DNA from: Mercenaria mercenaria
Taxonomy: Eukaryota; Mollusca; Bivalvia; Venerida; Veneridae
Length of the DNA: 64,000 nucleotides
NCBI RefSeq assembly: GCF_021730395.1
Contig: NC_069362.1
Location: forward strand, 85,700,001-85,764,000
Reading direction: 5' to 3'
Numbering within the stretch: position 1 is the stretch's first letter; the number at the start of each line of letters is the position of its first letter. This document shows positions 38,189 to 50,208 of this stretch, in pieces. Position numbers and translations under genes: made by a program. The notes below the pieces were generated by a model that worked only from the letters and a program-made list of their open reading frames with translations, had not been told where the DNA came from and did not search any database.

Positions 38189-39499
38189 ATGAATAATTCT
38201 ACAGACACTGCAGGTGAAATTATAGTGTTGAAAAGTGGGTATGACTTGCCTGTATATGGTTTGGCTAATGGCTCCTTCTATTATCTCCATATTCCTGCAC
38301 TTTTCTGTTTATGCTGTAGTCTGTGCTGTGTTGTCATTACTCTGACATTGTCGTTTAAACATGGGAACTTTAGGACTTTCTTTTCCTGGACCAAAAGTGA
38401 ACGATTGATAATATACTTGGCAATTTGCGACGGCGGATTCAATATTTTTCACAGCATGGACCATTTACACTACGTCATTACAAAAGATCATGTACGTCCC
38501 AAGGAGCTGTGTGAGTTATATGCCTTTTTGCTGGCGGAATTCGTTGCATCACAGAACTTAATGGTTAATATTGTAGCCATTAATGCATTTACGATTATGG
38601 TCTTCAAAAGAAATATAAATTTCGGAACATACGACTGGAGGCTTTTGGCCTGGACATTCGGATTCCCGTTTATTGGCGCAACAGCTGTTGCTGTCACTGG
38701 ACAACTTGGACCTAATGGATCATCGTATGTAAAACAGAGTTTACATTCCCATTGCAATTTGTTTTCGACATCTGATTTTTTTTTAAATATATCGCAAGCA
38801 ATTTCTGTAATGAAATGACTTGTTCAATTAGATTCGTTTGCCAAATAGGAAAAACATCAACTTAACGCCCATTTAGAAAAAAACAGTGAAAAGGAAAAAT
38901 ACTTTACAACAACATCCCTTTATATTATTACAGGGTTTGAAAACGTACTAAAACATCATAAAAAGTATGTAATATTTACACTTATTATATATACTACCTT
39001 TGTGCCTGTTGTTAAACTTAACAGATGTTTTTTCTATTTCAGCTGCTTTTTTGACGGTGTCAAAGCAAAAACTGCCAACATCTGTTTCACAACAGTTCCC
39101 CTTCTATTAGTTCTGGTCATGAACAGTGTCATGTATGTTGTAACATGGAAACGCATCAGGCAAGAAACAATCTCTTTAAACCAAATTTTACAGACTCCAA
39201 ACATCACAAACAGGTCTCGACGTGCCGCGAAAAATATGTCCATGTTTGTTGTTGCTTTCTTTATTCAATGGGGGCCTCTGTCGCTCTTCGGAATCTGGTT
39301 ACTACTAGATGTAAATATACCGCTGGCATTGTTTCATATTGTAGTAGTGTTATCCAACATTGGGGGATGTTTGAATCTCTGTGTCTATCTGATCATCAGA
39401 CGTAGAAAACTGAAGAGCAGACGCATAGCCAACGAGCATAGACAAGCAGACACCAACGAGATGAAAATGTCAAACGTAGCTTCCAAGGGGAAAACATAG
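38189..39499 (+). CDS. Seven-transmembrane receptor 2 (divergent class A-like GPCR, 330 aa, two exons)
   Basis: Exon 1 is 38189..38724 (536 nt, the same length as in the other three genes) and exon 2 is 39043..39499; the intron is only 318 bp, donor GTATGT, acceptor TTTCAG, same phase. It shares GYDLPVYGLANG, FFSWTKSER, ICDGGFN, LCE-Y, and TM7 GGCLNL-Y with the others, but about half of TM5-TM6 and the whole C-tail differ. TM6 reads FFIQWGP, with the proline of the class A FxxCWxP motif that the other three lack. Cys residues in TM3 and loop 2 are kept. It is the oldest branch of the local family and the closest relative of the relic at 24184. The C-tail is basic (RRRKLKSRR). Ligand unknown. 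AATAAA at 39831-39836 may be its polyadenylation signal. Intact. Confidence 0.9.
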
Positions 39500-40610
39500 A
39501 TATAATTGACTTTGTTAACTCGCAAGGATACATGATTATATGAAGACGTCAAAACTGTTATTTCCGATTTTTAATAGTGGTAGTGATTCCTGTATGGATT
39601 TTTTTGTTTGATGTTGGCATCAGATTAATTTGTATTTAAGATGCCGTCACAGTACGATTTTGCCTCATTATTTCTTTTTAACGAATGTTTCAAATGTTTA
39701 AAATGATTGTTTGGTCACATGGTCTGTTTTTCTTTTTGTTTTAAGAATGTTCCGGCCAACGTTCAAACAACTCTTTCAGTATATTGGCTGAACGAAGACA
39801 GTTATCCCTGACAGAAGACAGTTTTAATGGAATAAACTTGTCTGTTAATTAATGAAGAAAAAAAACATAATCCTTCAGAATCGAGTTTAGAGTAGATGTC
39901 CTTCTTAAGCGTATTTAGATAACCTCCAAGAGATAGCTCACCCGCATTTTTTTTTTGAAGGTTAAAAGTTCAAGTTATCAAGTTACTAATATTATACATA
40001 ATTCAAAATTAAACACATGTTTATTCAGGATAGTGGAAGTGAATTCTTTTCAATTTATGCACATACTGTCAATACTATATATTCTTTGCAGCAACATGAA
40101 ATACCATTTAAACCAATAATGCAAAAAGTTAAAGCTGCCAGAAAAGCATATATAAAAGTCGATGGCAAGATTGTCACGTATGCGAATATGGAAGTGTCAC
40201 ATACAGGACATTATTTTTAATCGCAATGGTTTTGAAACATTATTTCAAATTCCTGTGTTACTTTCTTGTTAGAATCTTTGTCAAATAAGGAAGGTGGAGT
40301 TAATGGCATCAAATCTTCGATCTCTGTCGTAAATTTCCATGCAGTAGTGGAATGTTGTCATACTGCAGTCAATAGTACTAGAAATAACAGTTGTACGAGC
40401 TTATTTTGGCATGATGATTTGAATTAGGTAGACACTTCAGTCTTTAATTTAGAAAGCGATCTATTTATAATATGTACGATTCATCAGCATACAATTCAAC
40501 TTGATTAACTGCAATCCTTTTGATATTATGGAAATGATGTTAATTTCAATTAGGGGAATTGGACTATAATGGTTGCTAGAGATATAATGAGCAGACTAGC
40601 AGCATATGTC
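39500..40610. other. 3' flank of receptor 2
   Basis: Contains AATAAA at 39831-39836. No other feature recognised; short open frames such as 40017-40220 have no support. Confidence 0.4.
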
Positions 40611-40977
40611 GGCTAAATGATTATTTTCAGTATAAAATAAACATGTCGGAAGGGTCGATTTCATTGCAAATGCTGTGTCTGTCTAATTATTTTCAGCATT
40701 GATAAACATGTCAGCAGCACCGCTGAAAGAAGCAATCTTTCATTGAAGACACAGTGCCAATGCAAAACTATTGTTGCTTAGTCCGCTCCTACGTTTAAAG
40801 TAAAAAAAAGTGTCTATGTACACATACCAAACTCTTACTCAGCAACAACCGCACCCATTTAGTGCGATCCTGGATAGCTTTTGCTTGCCATTAATGTGCA
40901 TTTTCAAAACAGATTTGACATATACCAAGTTTGTACGCTTCTACGCAACTGTTTAAATCCTCAGCGTAGTAAACATA

Positions 40978-41022
40978 TACATGTGTGTGTATGTGTGCGT
41001 AAGTGCGTGCGTGTGTGTGTAG
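40978..41022 (+). repeat. (TG)n microsatellite
   Basis: Imperfect TG/CG dinucleotide run. Low-complexity open frames across it were ignored. Confidence 0.85.
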
Positions 41023-41399
41023 TTAATGAAAACCTCTATTTCAGTAAGCATTTAGACGTATCCTTTTCTTTTGCCAAATATTAACGGTCTTAGTGTATCT
41101 GCCTTCCTCTATATTTGTCTCGTATGGAGATATTTTGAACTGTCTGTCATGCTCTCCTCAAACGGTCCAAGTCAAACTTTACAGGACAGTTTGATGAATT
41201 TCATACGTAGTGCGTGTAAGCATTTACAAACTGGTTCGTACATGACTGTGTTCATTGCAACATCACACCCTAGTCATGATAATTGTCCGTTGTAAAAGAC
41301 AGAGCATTATCTAGAAAACGTACCATTACAATTTACAAGTGATGAATGTTGCAAATGGTCTTTAGCTGGCTCTGCCATTACGCGTAAGACTTTTTCTCT

Positions 41400-42330
41400 G
41401 GATGTCAATATTACCTTGACCTACTTATCTCAGAAACATCAGGGGTCAGCTAGTGACCACATGCAATCTGACTACTATAAACCTAAGTGTTTTGATCCTA
41501 ACCTTTGAACTTCAAATGTGATCTTGACCTTAAAGTTAGTGACCTAGGTTGTACAATCTGCAAGTCATCTTGATGAGGTTAACAATTGATTCTAGTTAAC
41601 TAAATTCCTTCCAGTGGTTAAGAAGATATGAAGCTGACACATGAAGCTACTTAATCTTTGAACTCATTATACCAAGACCTTGGGCCTAATGACCTGGGTT
41701 GTGCGCTGTGAATGTCGTCTGGTTGAGGTAAACAACTAATATTAATTTCATGAAACCATTCTAGTGGTTCAGGCAATATGGAGTGGATACAAATTTAAAT
41801 TATTTGACCTTTGATCTCCAACTGTGAACCTGACCTAAGACCCAGTGGCATTATGTTGGTGAGGGAAATAATTTGGCATTTGACCTCCACATGTGGTCTT
41901 GACTTTGGGCCTACTGACTTGGATTGTGTGTACTCTGCTAACGGTGGTTCTGCATTCTGCATATCATTTTGGTGAGGTAAAATACTGATGTCATCTTTTT
42001 TGGAAATCATGCAAGTGGTTTAGCCAATATAAAGCAGACACGAAATCAAGCTATCTGATGTTTGACCTTCAAGTGTGACCTTTAACTTAGACCTGGATTG
42101 TGTGCTCTGCATGTTGGTTTGGCGAGGTTAACATCTGCTTCTAGTTTTATGAAAATCATCCCAGCTGTTTACAAAATACAGAGTGGACACAAAATAAAGC
42201 ATTTTGACATTTGTGACTTGACCTTGGACCTAGTAACCTGGGTGGTGGTCTGTGTGTCTTCTTGATAGGATTTACAACTAATAGTAGTTTTATGAAAATC
42301 ATTCCAGTAGTTTAGAAGATATTGAGCGTG
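41400..42330 (+). repeat. TGACCT-rich tandem repeat, first tract
   Basis: About six diverged units of 150-170 bp with the recurring order TTTGACCTTTGA, TGTGACCTTGACC, CTAGTGACCTGGGTTGT, GATGAGGTTAACAA, and ATTCCAGTGGTTTAGA. Family also at 53400-54150, 54410-54600 and 55400-55590. Noncoding. Confidence 0.85.
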
Positions 42331-42723
42331 GTTATGGAGCCTGCGTATCACAGAAACTGCCAAAAGAAAAAATTAAAAAGCAAAAACACCCAAAGCTTTT
42401 AACGCGGGAGTATTGGAACCACCCAAGCCGAAATGTTCAAGCTTAAAAATTAAAAAGTACACTAACACAACTTAAATGTCATGCTGAACAATCAGAAGAG
42501 ATCGAAATATAACAGCTCTGATTGAAAGTACGGGGAGACATTTTACGGCCGCCACACGGCACAAACAACGCTGCTGTAATAATAAAATAAAAAAGTGGAA
42601 AACTACAGTTCGTTCAACAGGACATAAACGAAAATGTTGCAGGCTCGGTTGAATTGAGCTTGTCCATGGATGGTAGTGAGGATGCATGCTACCGTCATCG
42701 CCCTCTAGCCCCGGGTTGAGCAG
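42328..42723 (+). repeat. Second copy of the hairpin-bearing dispersed repeat
   Basis: Blocks 42328-42381 and 42590-42723 match 21569-21624 and 21218-21353, in swapped order. The junction at 42328 coincides with the point where the duplicated block at 52-55 kb lacks this insertion. Confidence 0.75.
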
Positions 42724-43289
42724 ATTTTCTGAGGCACACATCTTAAGATTCTTTCATCTGATTGTTGAGGAACCAAGAGTTCTATAGGAAATCAAATGGT
42801 CCATTGTTGGCAAAATAGATATATTCTTCATTGAAGTGGGATTACTACTTATGTGATTAACACGCCTACTTCCCAATACCAGTTTGTCAATGGAAATTAA
42901 GGTTGAATAACTGCAATGCCTCAACTGACAAAAATATATTATATTTCTGATGGGTGCATGTATGTGATGAAGTGTTTGTGTGTCTGTGGTGATGTGCGCT
43001 TGGTAGGAAAACAATTTCAAGAAACACACAAGAAATTTATACTGACAATAAATCATGTTTAGGAGGAGGAATGAGGGATTTTATCAGTGATCTTTCTCTC
43101 ATGGCACTAAGTCATTCTGTAATTTTGAAGAAAAAAACTTATAAAGACTGTCACAGTGGCCGTAATTTCATACACAAACTATGCAAAGATATTAAAAATG
43201 GAATAAAAACGGAACAGTTTCGGTCAAAATGAATTTATTCAATATAAATGATAGCTTTATCACATGCAAGACAAACATACAAATAACAA

Positions 43290-44045
43290 GAGCTGTCAGA
43301 GGACAGCAACACTCGACTATTCAACAGCTTTGTCAATGAAAATTAATGTCATAAACGGTGCATAATTTTGTCAAAATGCTAAACCATGTCAGATGATTAT
43401 AGTAAACAAATGTGTGATATTTGCATTGATGGGTACTGAGACATCAGCTTACATACTGTAAAACACTTAACCAAAACTTGCTAAGTCGAAAAAGGAGCAA
43501 ATTTCTATAAAAATGCAAAGAAGAGTCATGGAACTTGTGCAAAGCATGTCAGATCATCACATTGGGCTTTAGCAGGACATATCAGTCTTTCATCTATGAA
43601 GAAATATTTGAATTGGTCGATAGTCAGGGGTCACGCGCTGGAGTCACCCCGTCAAAATGTATGCGCGTGGACTTATTTGTTTTTCTTTTTGCTAATGGGG
43701 AGTCAATTTTCAGCATTTTCTAACGATTTGAAAATCCCTGGGCTTTAGCACGACATGTTAGCTTTTCATCTACAAAAATATATTTGAACTCGAAATAAAC
43801 ACAAATCCCATAGGGGTCCGTCCGTAACGGAGCAAGGGTATAAGGAATATTTGGAACTTCGTCAAATCTTGAAAAGGTCCTTTTTATGTTGTCTGAAAGT
43901 GTCATTATATGCCTCGGATGTAAGATATTTCCGTATTTGAGAGCTGCAGACCTATATATGATATTTCAGAAACATTTTAAAAATGAATTTCGTGTAATAA
44001 ATGTTGATTCTACTGAACCGTGAAAGGGTCATCAGACGCTAATAC
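43290..44045 (-). repeat. Dispersed repeats, including inverted copy of 18890-19215
   Basis: Starts with AACAAGAGCTGTCAGAGGAC at 43288, a repeat head common in molluscs, and ends with the inverted copy of the 18.9-kb repeat (43690-44045). A 61-codon minus frame inside (43905..43720) is a relic of whatever the element encoded. Confidence 0.65.
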
Positions 44046-44702
44046 GTTTTACTACGTTACGGTCACGGAAAGGATATCAAAGGAAGATAGTACACATTTT
44101 ATTATCCATCATTGTGCGTAGTATATCTATCTGGATAATGATGCTGGAAATAATATAAGCCAGATTCTAACATCCCCTGCAACTGCTAGATAAACATATA
44201 GCAAGCAGCCTAAACATGAATAGCTGCTTTATTTCACCCTGTAATTGTAACATACTATATCCTACTCTTCTTTCATAATGTGCCTTTTATAAACACACTT
44301 TTTCCAGAGCTAAATGTTAGCAATACAAAATACATCAAATAGCTGCTCTATTTTACCCTATAATTGTAACATACTATACTCAAATCTTCTTTCATAATGT
44401 GCCTTTTATATACTCATTTTTTCCAGGGCTAAATGTTAGCTATAAAATATATATAAAATTTTCTGAGACAAACAATTGCTAACTGATACTTCTTTATTAC
44501 TTAGAAGCAATGTTCACTCACAGGAAAACGTTTGCATGTCTATCATACCAATAACTTGCCTGTTCAACATCAGTGTCATCTGTCAGGTTGTGTATTTAAA
44601 TTTCTCTGGCACAATTAACGCAGGTAACAGTAAATGACTTATAATCTATATTCCCATTAGCCAGTCCCAGTGTCTATTTTACTATTTCGAGTGGCGTCCT
44701 TA

Positions 44703-45705
44703 GGGCCATATTCATAGTCGTCACTCAAACTCACACTTGACTCAAACTTGGGTAAGTATCACTCAAGTGAACCTGGAGTAGACCTTGCGGATGTGTGAGT
44801 GGAGTTCGATAGTCATATTCATAAATCCCACTCAATCTTAACTTTCGGAAGGACAGCTCGAGTAATGGATTTAGCGGATTATAACGGTTTATATGACAAT
44901 AGCATCTAAGGTATGCAAAAGTGCTGATCATCATTTTTGTAATCGGAAGTTGTCATCTTATTGCTAGTCTGTATGTTTGTCCGTCTGCCCGTCTATTTGT
45001 ATTTTTAACTCTGCAATTAATTGTTGTGTTTCCCGAATGCCAGGCCGTATTTTTTTAAATAAATTTCAATTATTAAAAACATAATTTTTTATAAAATAAA
45101 TGTTCCCATTGTCATTTAAACAATGAGATTTAATAAACATAGGTTTTCTTCATGGCATTAAATTTAAGGGAATGTATGAATTAACCAATATCTAGGCTTG
45201 TGAAATTTAAATATTTGTTATTACGATGTGTTTTTCTGGGAGTGACTGATGAGCCCCGTTAGATTAGGTTTCGTAAATGTTTATTTGATTTTCTATATCT
45301 ATTTTAACCGTTTGCATCAATTTACTCCCTTTAATTTGTTGGGTCTTTTAGCGTTTTTGTCGCCCTCAGCAACATGTATTAAAAAAGAACATAATATATT
45401 TTTCCAAAATACCTTGCACAAATATGAACTTTCTGTTTAAATACATACATGACACTGTTATCTTACCTTCTAATTAATTAAATATTGTAAATGTATCATC
45501 TTAACTTACATTATGAGACCTTGAAAAACACTCAAGTGTCCCCAGGACCTCCCTCAACATTCACTCACTCTTGGGAGTTGACTCGACTCTCATTCACCTT
45601 TATGAATACAAATCGAATCTTTCCTGAGTGAAGACGTGACCGTTAGGCATTTTATTTCAGTGTACTCAATGAGTGGTGTTGGAGTATTGTCTATGAATAT
45701 AGCCC
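44703..45705. mobile_element. MITE with TA target duplication, 1003 bp
   Basis: Ends are GGGCCATATTCATAG (44703-44717) and its inverted partner (45691-45705, one mismatch), flanked on both sides by TA, as for Tc1/mariner-type integration. The subterminal regions are full of short CACTCAA / TTGAGTG repeats. No transposase coding sequence inside, so it is non-autonomous. Confidence 0.85.
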
Positions 45706-46605
45706 TAAGTCATTATGTACTACATTTTAGAAATTGCACAGACTTCATAAACTTTAAATAAAAAAAATACTTCTGATTTCTTTTATATCAGGCCCGAGAT
45801 GTTATTGTAAATTCAATTTTCACAGTTGCAATTGCTTTCTACTTAATTAGATAGTGCTAAATATGAAAAGAATACTGTCTAAACATGAGTTAATACTAAC
45901 AGCATAAGGTCCGAACTTAGTGACCTATGTTGTGGTTTCTTCATGTCGTCTTGATCAGGTAAACTTCTCTCCTTCACCTCAGGGTGGAACTGTTCAGAAA
46001 CATTATAATTGCTATATGTCAGATTTATTTGTTTTAGTGATTTTTTACCAATAACTTTGATTCCGTATCTTTGTATTTTACAACGACTGGTCGAATTTTG
46101 CCCGAAATAAAATTTCCGATTCTGTAAGCCCTGTCAATTCACGCATGGAGTGACACTTGAGATTGATAATTGACTCTTTTTATGTTTTGATTTTCTGATC
46201 TCAGTTCACAGTTTTCTTGCTTTAATAATTTAACATCATTTTGTACATGACCTATACATCTGTGCAGGTCAAAAGCGTATCATACTGGTTACTACTAAAC
46301 TCTTGGCTTTTTTCAATATCGCTCATTTTCAGCTCCATACAGTTCAAGCATGATGTTATGTCCACAACTGATTTTTTGTGTCATATCTAATTGACTTAAT
46401 TTCTGATCAACATTGTCTAGCCTTTGTAATATATACTGCAAAATGTCATTCTGTTGGTTAGGTTGACTTGGAACTGTACTGGTGAACCAGAGTTCATATT
46501 CATGTATGTTGGTGTATAAGGATACACTGTAGGTGATATTAAAGACTAATTACCCTGGTTAAAAGGTGATAGATATTTTAGTATTACATGTTAATCAAAC
46601 ATTTT

Positions 46606-47270
46606 TATGCCCCCAGCATCTACTGATGCGGGAGGCATTTAGTGATTGTCCTGTCCGTCCGTCCGTACGAGGTTAACCAAATGGGACCGTTTCCTCTAGC
46701 ATCAAGACCCCTTAGTAGGATGACTTGATACTAATGCAGATGTAACCTGTGACCATTCCTCATCTTCAGACATCATCTGACCTCAGTTGGACCTTGACCT
46801 TGACCTCATTTTGGACTTAGGTTGCTTTATATGGGCCATCTCTTGGTTAACCAAATGGGACCGCTCGTCTAGCATCAATACCCCTTACTAGAATGACTGC
46901 CCCACTGTGTTCCTTTGTTTGTTCGTTTTGTCCTGATGTGTTGGCTTTGTGTGTGTGTGTGTGTGTTCCTTTGTTTGTTCGTTTTGTCCTAATGTGTTGG
47001 CTGTGTGTGTGTGTGTGTGTGTGGTGCATGCGTCTGCGTGCTGTGGGTTTCGTTTTGAGGAGGCTGCGTTTTTGGTGCGTGGCATTCCCTGTTTGATATT
47101 TGTCTTTGTTTTTTATACTAATGCAAATGTAACCTGTGACCATTTCTCATCTTCAAACATCACCTGACCTCAGTTTGACCTTGACCTTGACCTCGTTTTG
47201 GACTTAGGTGCAAAATCTATCGACAAGGATGCCACTGGGGACATCAAGCGTTATTGAACGCAGCTCCTTG
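46606..47270 (+). repeat. Two-unit dispersed repeat with GTCCGTCC head
   Basis: Head hairpin GCATC-TACT-GATGC at 46616-46629, then (GTCC)n, then a body of about 230 bp present twice (starting GGTTAACCAAATGGGACCG at 46671 and 46845). The second unit is split by a GT-rich insertion at about 46905-47115 which itself holds a 58-bp direct duplication and two (TG)n runs. Each unit ends with TGACCTTGACCT. Confidence 0.75.
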
Positions 47271-47910
47271 TTTTTTCATGTTTTGATAAAATTTATCCAT
47301 GTTACACTTTCTTAATAGTGAAAAATATTTGGCATTTTTCACTGTGAAAATACAAGGTATATTTACTTCTAATATCTCGATTTTTCACCAAAAAACATGT
47401 AATAAATGTTAATATTATATAAATGTCAGGAGTTTGTTCAAAATTCTGAATATATTTGACAATACTAATGTACGCCACGATAAAAGTGATGTCACGCACA
47501 CTTTTCAAAGGTCAATATAGAAAAATAAATGAATATGTAATAACAAGTAGATTGTTTTACATACTAGTATTGAATTTATTAATCTAGTTGAATGAAATAA
47601 TATAATACGTGGCTCTGTCGAGAAATGTATCAATTTTATTCAACTGGTTTAATAAATTCATTGCGGAAAGGAAAACATATAATATTCTTATGATCACATG
47701 TTAGCATTCCATGCTGAAACATCACAATGTCTTCATTCTTCATTCTTCATCTGTTATAGACCAAGTATCTCCAATACTACAAACGTCATCAGCATCGAAG
47801 CATTATTAGACTGGTGTATTACAAAAATTATGTACCCCCTTTTCTCGTATTCTCGTATTCTCAGGTATATAATGTTTGTTGTTTTCTAGACAGGAATGGT
47901 ACAACAAAAT

Positions 47911-48275
47911 TGACACTCGGAAAATTTCAAGTGATTTGAACACAAATGGATGAAAATATTGGTATTTTACTGAACTTTCCAAAACATCCTTATTTTTTGC
48001 TGGTGGAATAAGCAAAATTGCCATATATTATTCGTTATGCTATTAATCATATTTGTTGCGGTATTTACCACAGCATATATCTCTTTATTGAACAATGACA
48101 CTCGAAAAATTTCAAGTGATTTGAACGCAATTTGATGAAAATATTGGTATTTTACTGAATTTTCAAAAACATCCTTTTTCTGGTGGAGTAAGCAAAATTG
48201 CCATCCATTCATTATGCTATCTATTGTCATATTCCTTGCGGTATTTACTACACCATATATCCCTTTATTGAACCC
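47911..48275. repeat. 185-bp direct duplication
   Basis: TGACACTCGGAAAATTTCAA at 47911 recurs at 48096, and the following ~180 bp match. On the minus strand the pair stays open for 157 codons (48440..47967) with a repeated peptide (KYQYFH...FKSLEIFRVS), which could be a relic of a coding repeat, but nothing else supports a gene. Confidence 0.65.
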
Positions 48276-48850
48276 TGGTAATTTAAATGTTTTAAAGTCA
48301 CAAACTGTATGTGCTGAAGTCCGCGGGAACACGAGAAACTTTTGGTCTATTCCTGAAGTTGGGGATGATGTCAAATACTGTATCAAAGCAATTAAATGGG
48401 ATAGTTTCTGTAACAGCTTGTGGCTCAATATAAAAGACAAGGAAATTTTCTACGAATTTACACCCAAATAATGTTTATGAAAGGGTAATCTGTTATTGGG
48501 AATAAAACAATCCTTAGGCCCCTGAGAATATGAGAAAACAGCATGGTGGCTTTATTTCACTCCCTAGACGTCAAACATGTGATCAATATTGGTTTACTTT
48601 TTCCAACTGCCAGAAACCCTACGAAAATAAAATATGGTTCATAGATCAAGCATTATTTCAAAAGTATTATGGTGTCTAAATTTCTTAATTCTTGATAAGC
48701 AGTATTCATATACGTATTTATTGAACAACCCTCGTATTTATTATAACCGTAATGTTGTAAATGCTTATGTGTATATCCAAAATGATAGAAAACGGTGCAG
48801 TAAACTCGGCAATGAAAATGTATGAAATATGGAAAAAGACTACAAAAATA

Positions 48851-49253
48851 AAATCATCATCATGATGATGATGATCATCATCACAATCATTTCTCTAAAA
48901 CCAATACTCATGATCATATATGTACAATGAGAAAAGGAGACATGAAGTATCTTGATATGTGCCAGCACAAAAGCGGAAATGCCTTACACAAGCAACATGC
49001 CATGTTCAAGCAATTCTCTAAGTAATAAAAATCGAAACATCACATTCAGTTTTAATCATTTTTTCCATTTGCCAGATAAAATGTTTCTCATAAATTGTTG
49101 TTGAATCGAGTTAATTGTTTTACAGACAGCAACATTTGTCATTCCAACCGCAATAGCTTTAATATTTTAATGAATCAGTAAATGTTCTGTCAAGGGTAAC
49201 AGTTTTTTTTTTTACTTATTTATCAATTATTTCGATGAACTTGTTCGTCCCCA
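48851..49253 (+). repeat. Upstream duplicated block of receptor 3, first part
   Basis: Matches 28706-29100 and 55597-55904, starting with an ATC/ATG microsatellite. It stops at CTTGTTCGTCCCC, exactly where the receptor 3/4-specific insertion starts. Confidence 0.85.
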
Positions 49254-50116
49254 GGCTCCAGTATGGACACGAAGTAGATCGTATCAACCTTTGAATTGCA
49301 AGTGTGACAAAACCTGTAGACAAGAGACTTGCTCTTGTGTGTGCTCTGGTATTTTTTTCATTATTATTACTTTGTTTGTTTGTTCGTTTGTTTGTTAGGA
49401 TGATAAAACCCAAGATTTTATTGATAACACTCAGTTTGTACATTTATACAAATACATGAGCAATATTGTATACACATAATCCATTCTAACATAGTCATCA
49501 ATGATACATGGCATACAATAAGATATAAAATATACTAAACTGCCTGGAAAAAAGGAAATTAAAACACAATAATGTTCTTCCTAAGTAACAATTTCACGAG
49601 ATGATTCGCATTTTTGATATTTAAATGGGACAGATTTGACTGACAGTGCCTGAACCAATTTATGTGAGTTTACAGCAATTATCTGTTCGTAGATGTCGCT
49701 GTTTGGTTTAATTTTCTGTCGCGTCCTCTCCAGTTTATTTTTTGTCATTTTGTATATAAAGTGAGTGTGGTATATCTATGACTTGTTCGTATACCAAATA
49801 AGCCGAAATTGCACATTATAGGGGATAAATAAAGTGTGTAGTACTGTAAAATCATAGTATTCATTTAATATAGTGTGTAATTTTGTAGCAGATTTTGGAC
49901 TCCCTGAATGGACATGGGTATGACCAGTAGAAATTCTAGTGTACGAGGCGATCACTACATACATCATTTCTGTTGGAGAAGGATATAAAACTAAACTGAA
50001 TGTTTATTCATTTCCGATTGCGATCCTCAACCTTCTGCGTAATTAAATAATTACAGTCCAGTATTTCAATTTCCCTAATATCCTGATATGATAAAATATT
50101 TGTATTTGCTCTGACT
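49254..50116 (-). mobile_element. Insertion upstream of receptor 3 (minus-oriented retrosequence-like)
   Basis: 863 bp absent from the receptor 1 promoter region, where the flanks are directly joined. The matching insertion before receptor 4 is 55905-56860. In the minus sense it contains a short open frame (LERTRQKIKPNSDIYEQ..., 49748 downward), then an AATAAA and an (AAAC)n tail, which looks like a retrotransposed transcript or short retroelement. At the left end (plus strand) is a piece RHEVELINLSIA-like best seen in the other copy. Confidence 0.6.
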
Positions 50117-50156
50117 GGGCTATCAATCTTATTTATCTCCCTGGTCAATAACAGAT

Positions 50157-50164
50157 TATAAAAG
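50157..50164 (+). promoter_or_regulatory. TATA box of receptor 3
   Basis: TATAAAAG 52 bp before the ATG, in the same conserved block as in receptors 1 and 4. Confidence 0.6.
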
Positions 50165-50208
50165 TGTTTATTCCGAATAGAAAATTTCAGTTCTTAGTAA
50201 GAACATCA

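Larger units (their letters stand above)
40630..43190 (+). repeat. Segmental duplication block 3' of receptor 2 (paralogous to 52310-54770)
   Basis: Collinear with 52310-54770: CAATCTTTCATTGAAG, GAAACATCAGGGGTCA, the TGACCT-rich tandem repeat, and at the end CAAGAAATTTATACTGACAA (43037 in this copy). The two copies differ by private insertions: 42328-43010 here and a SINE at 54157-54409 there. Confidence 0.8.

Noticed and set aside
46847-47167. His/Thr and Cys/Val-rich frames
   Set aside because: Produced by (TG)n runs in a dispersed repeat.
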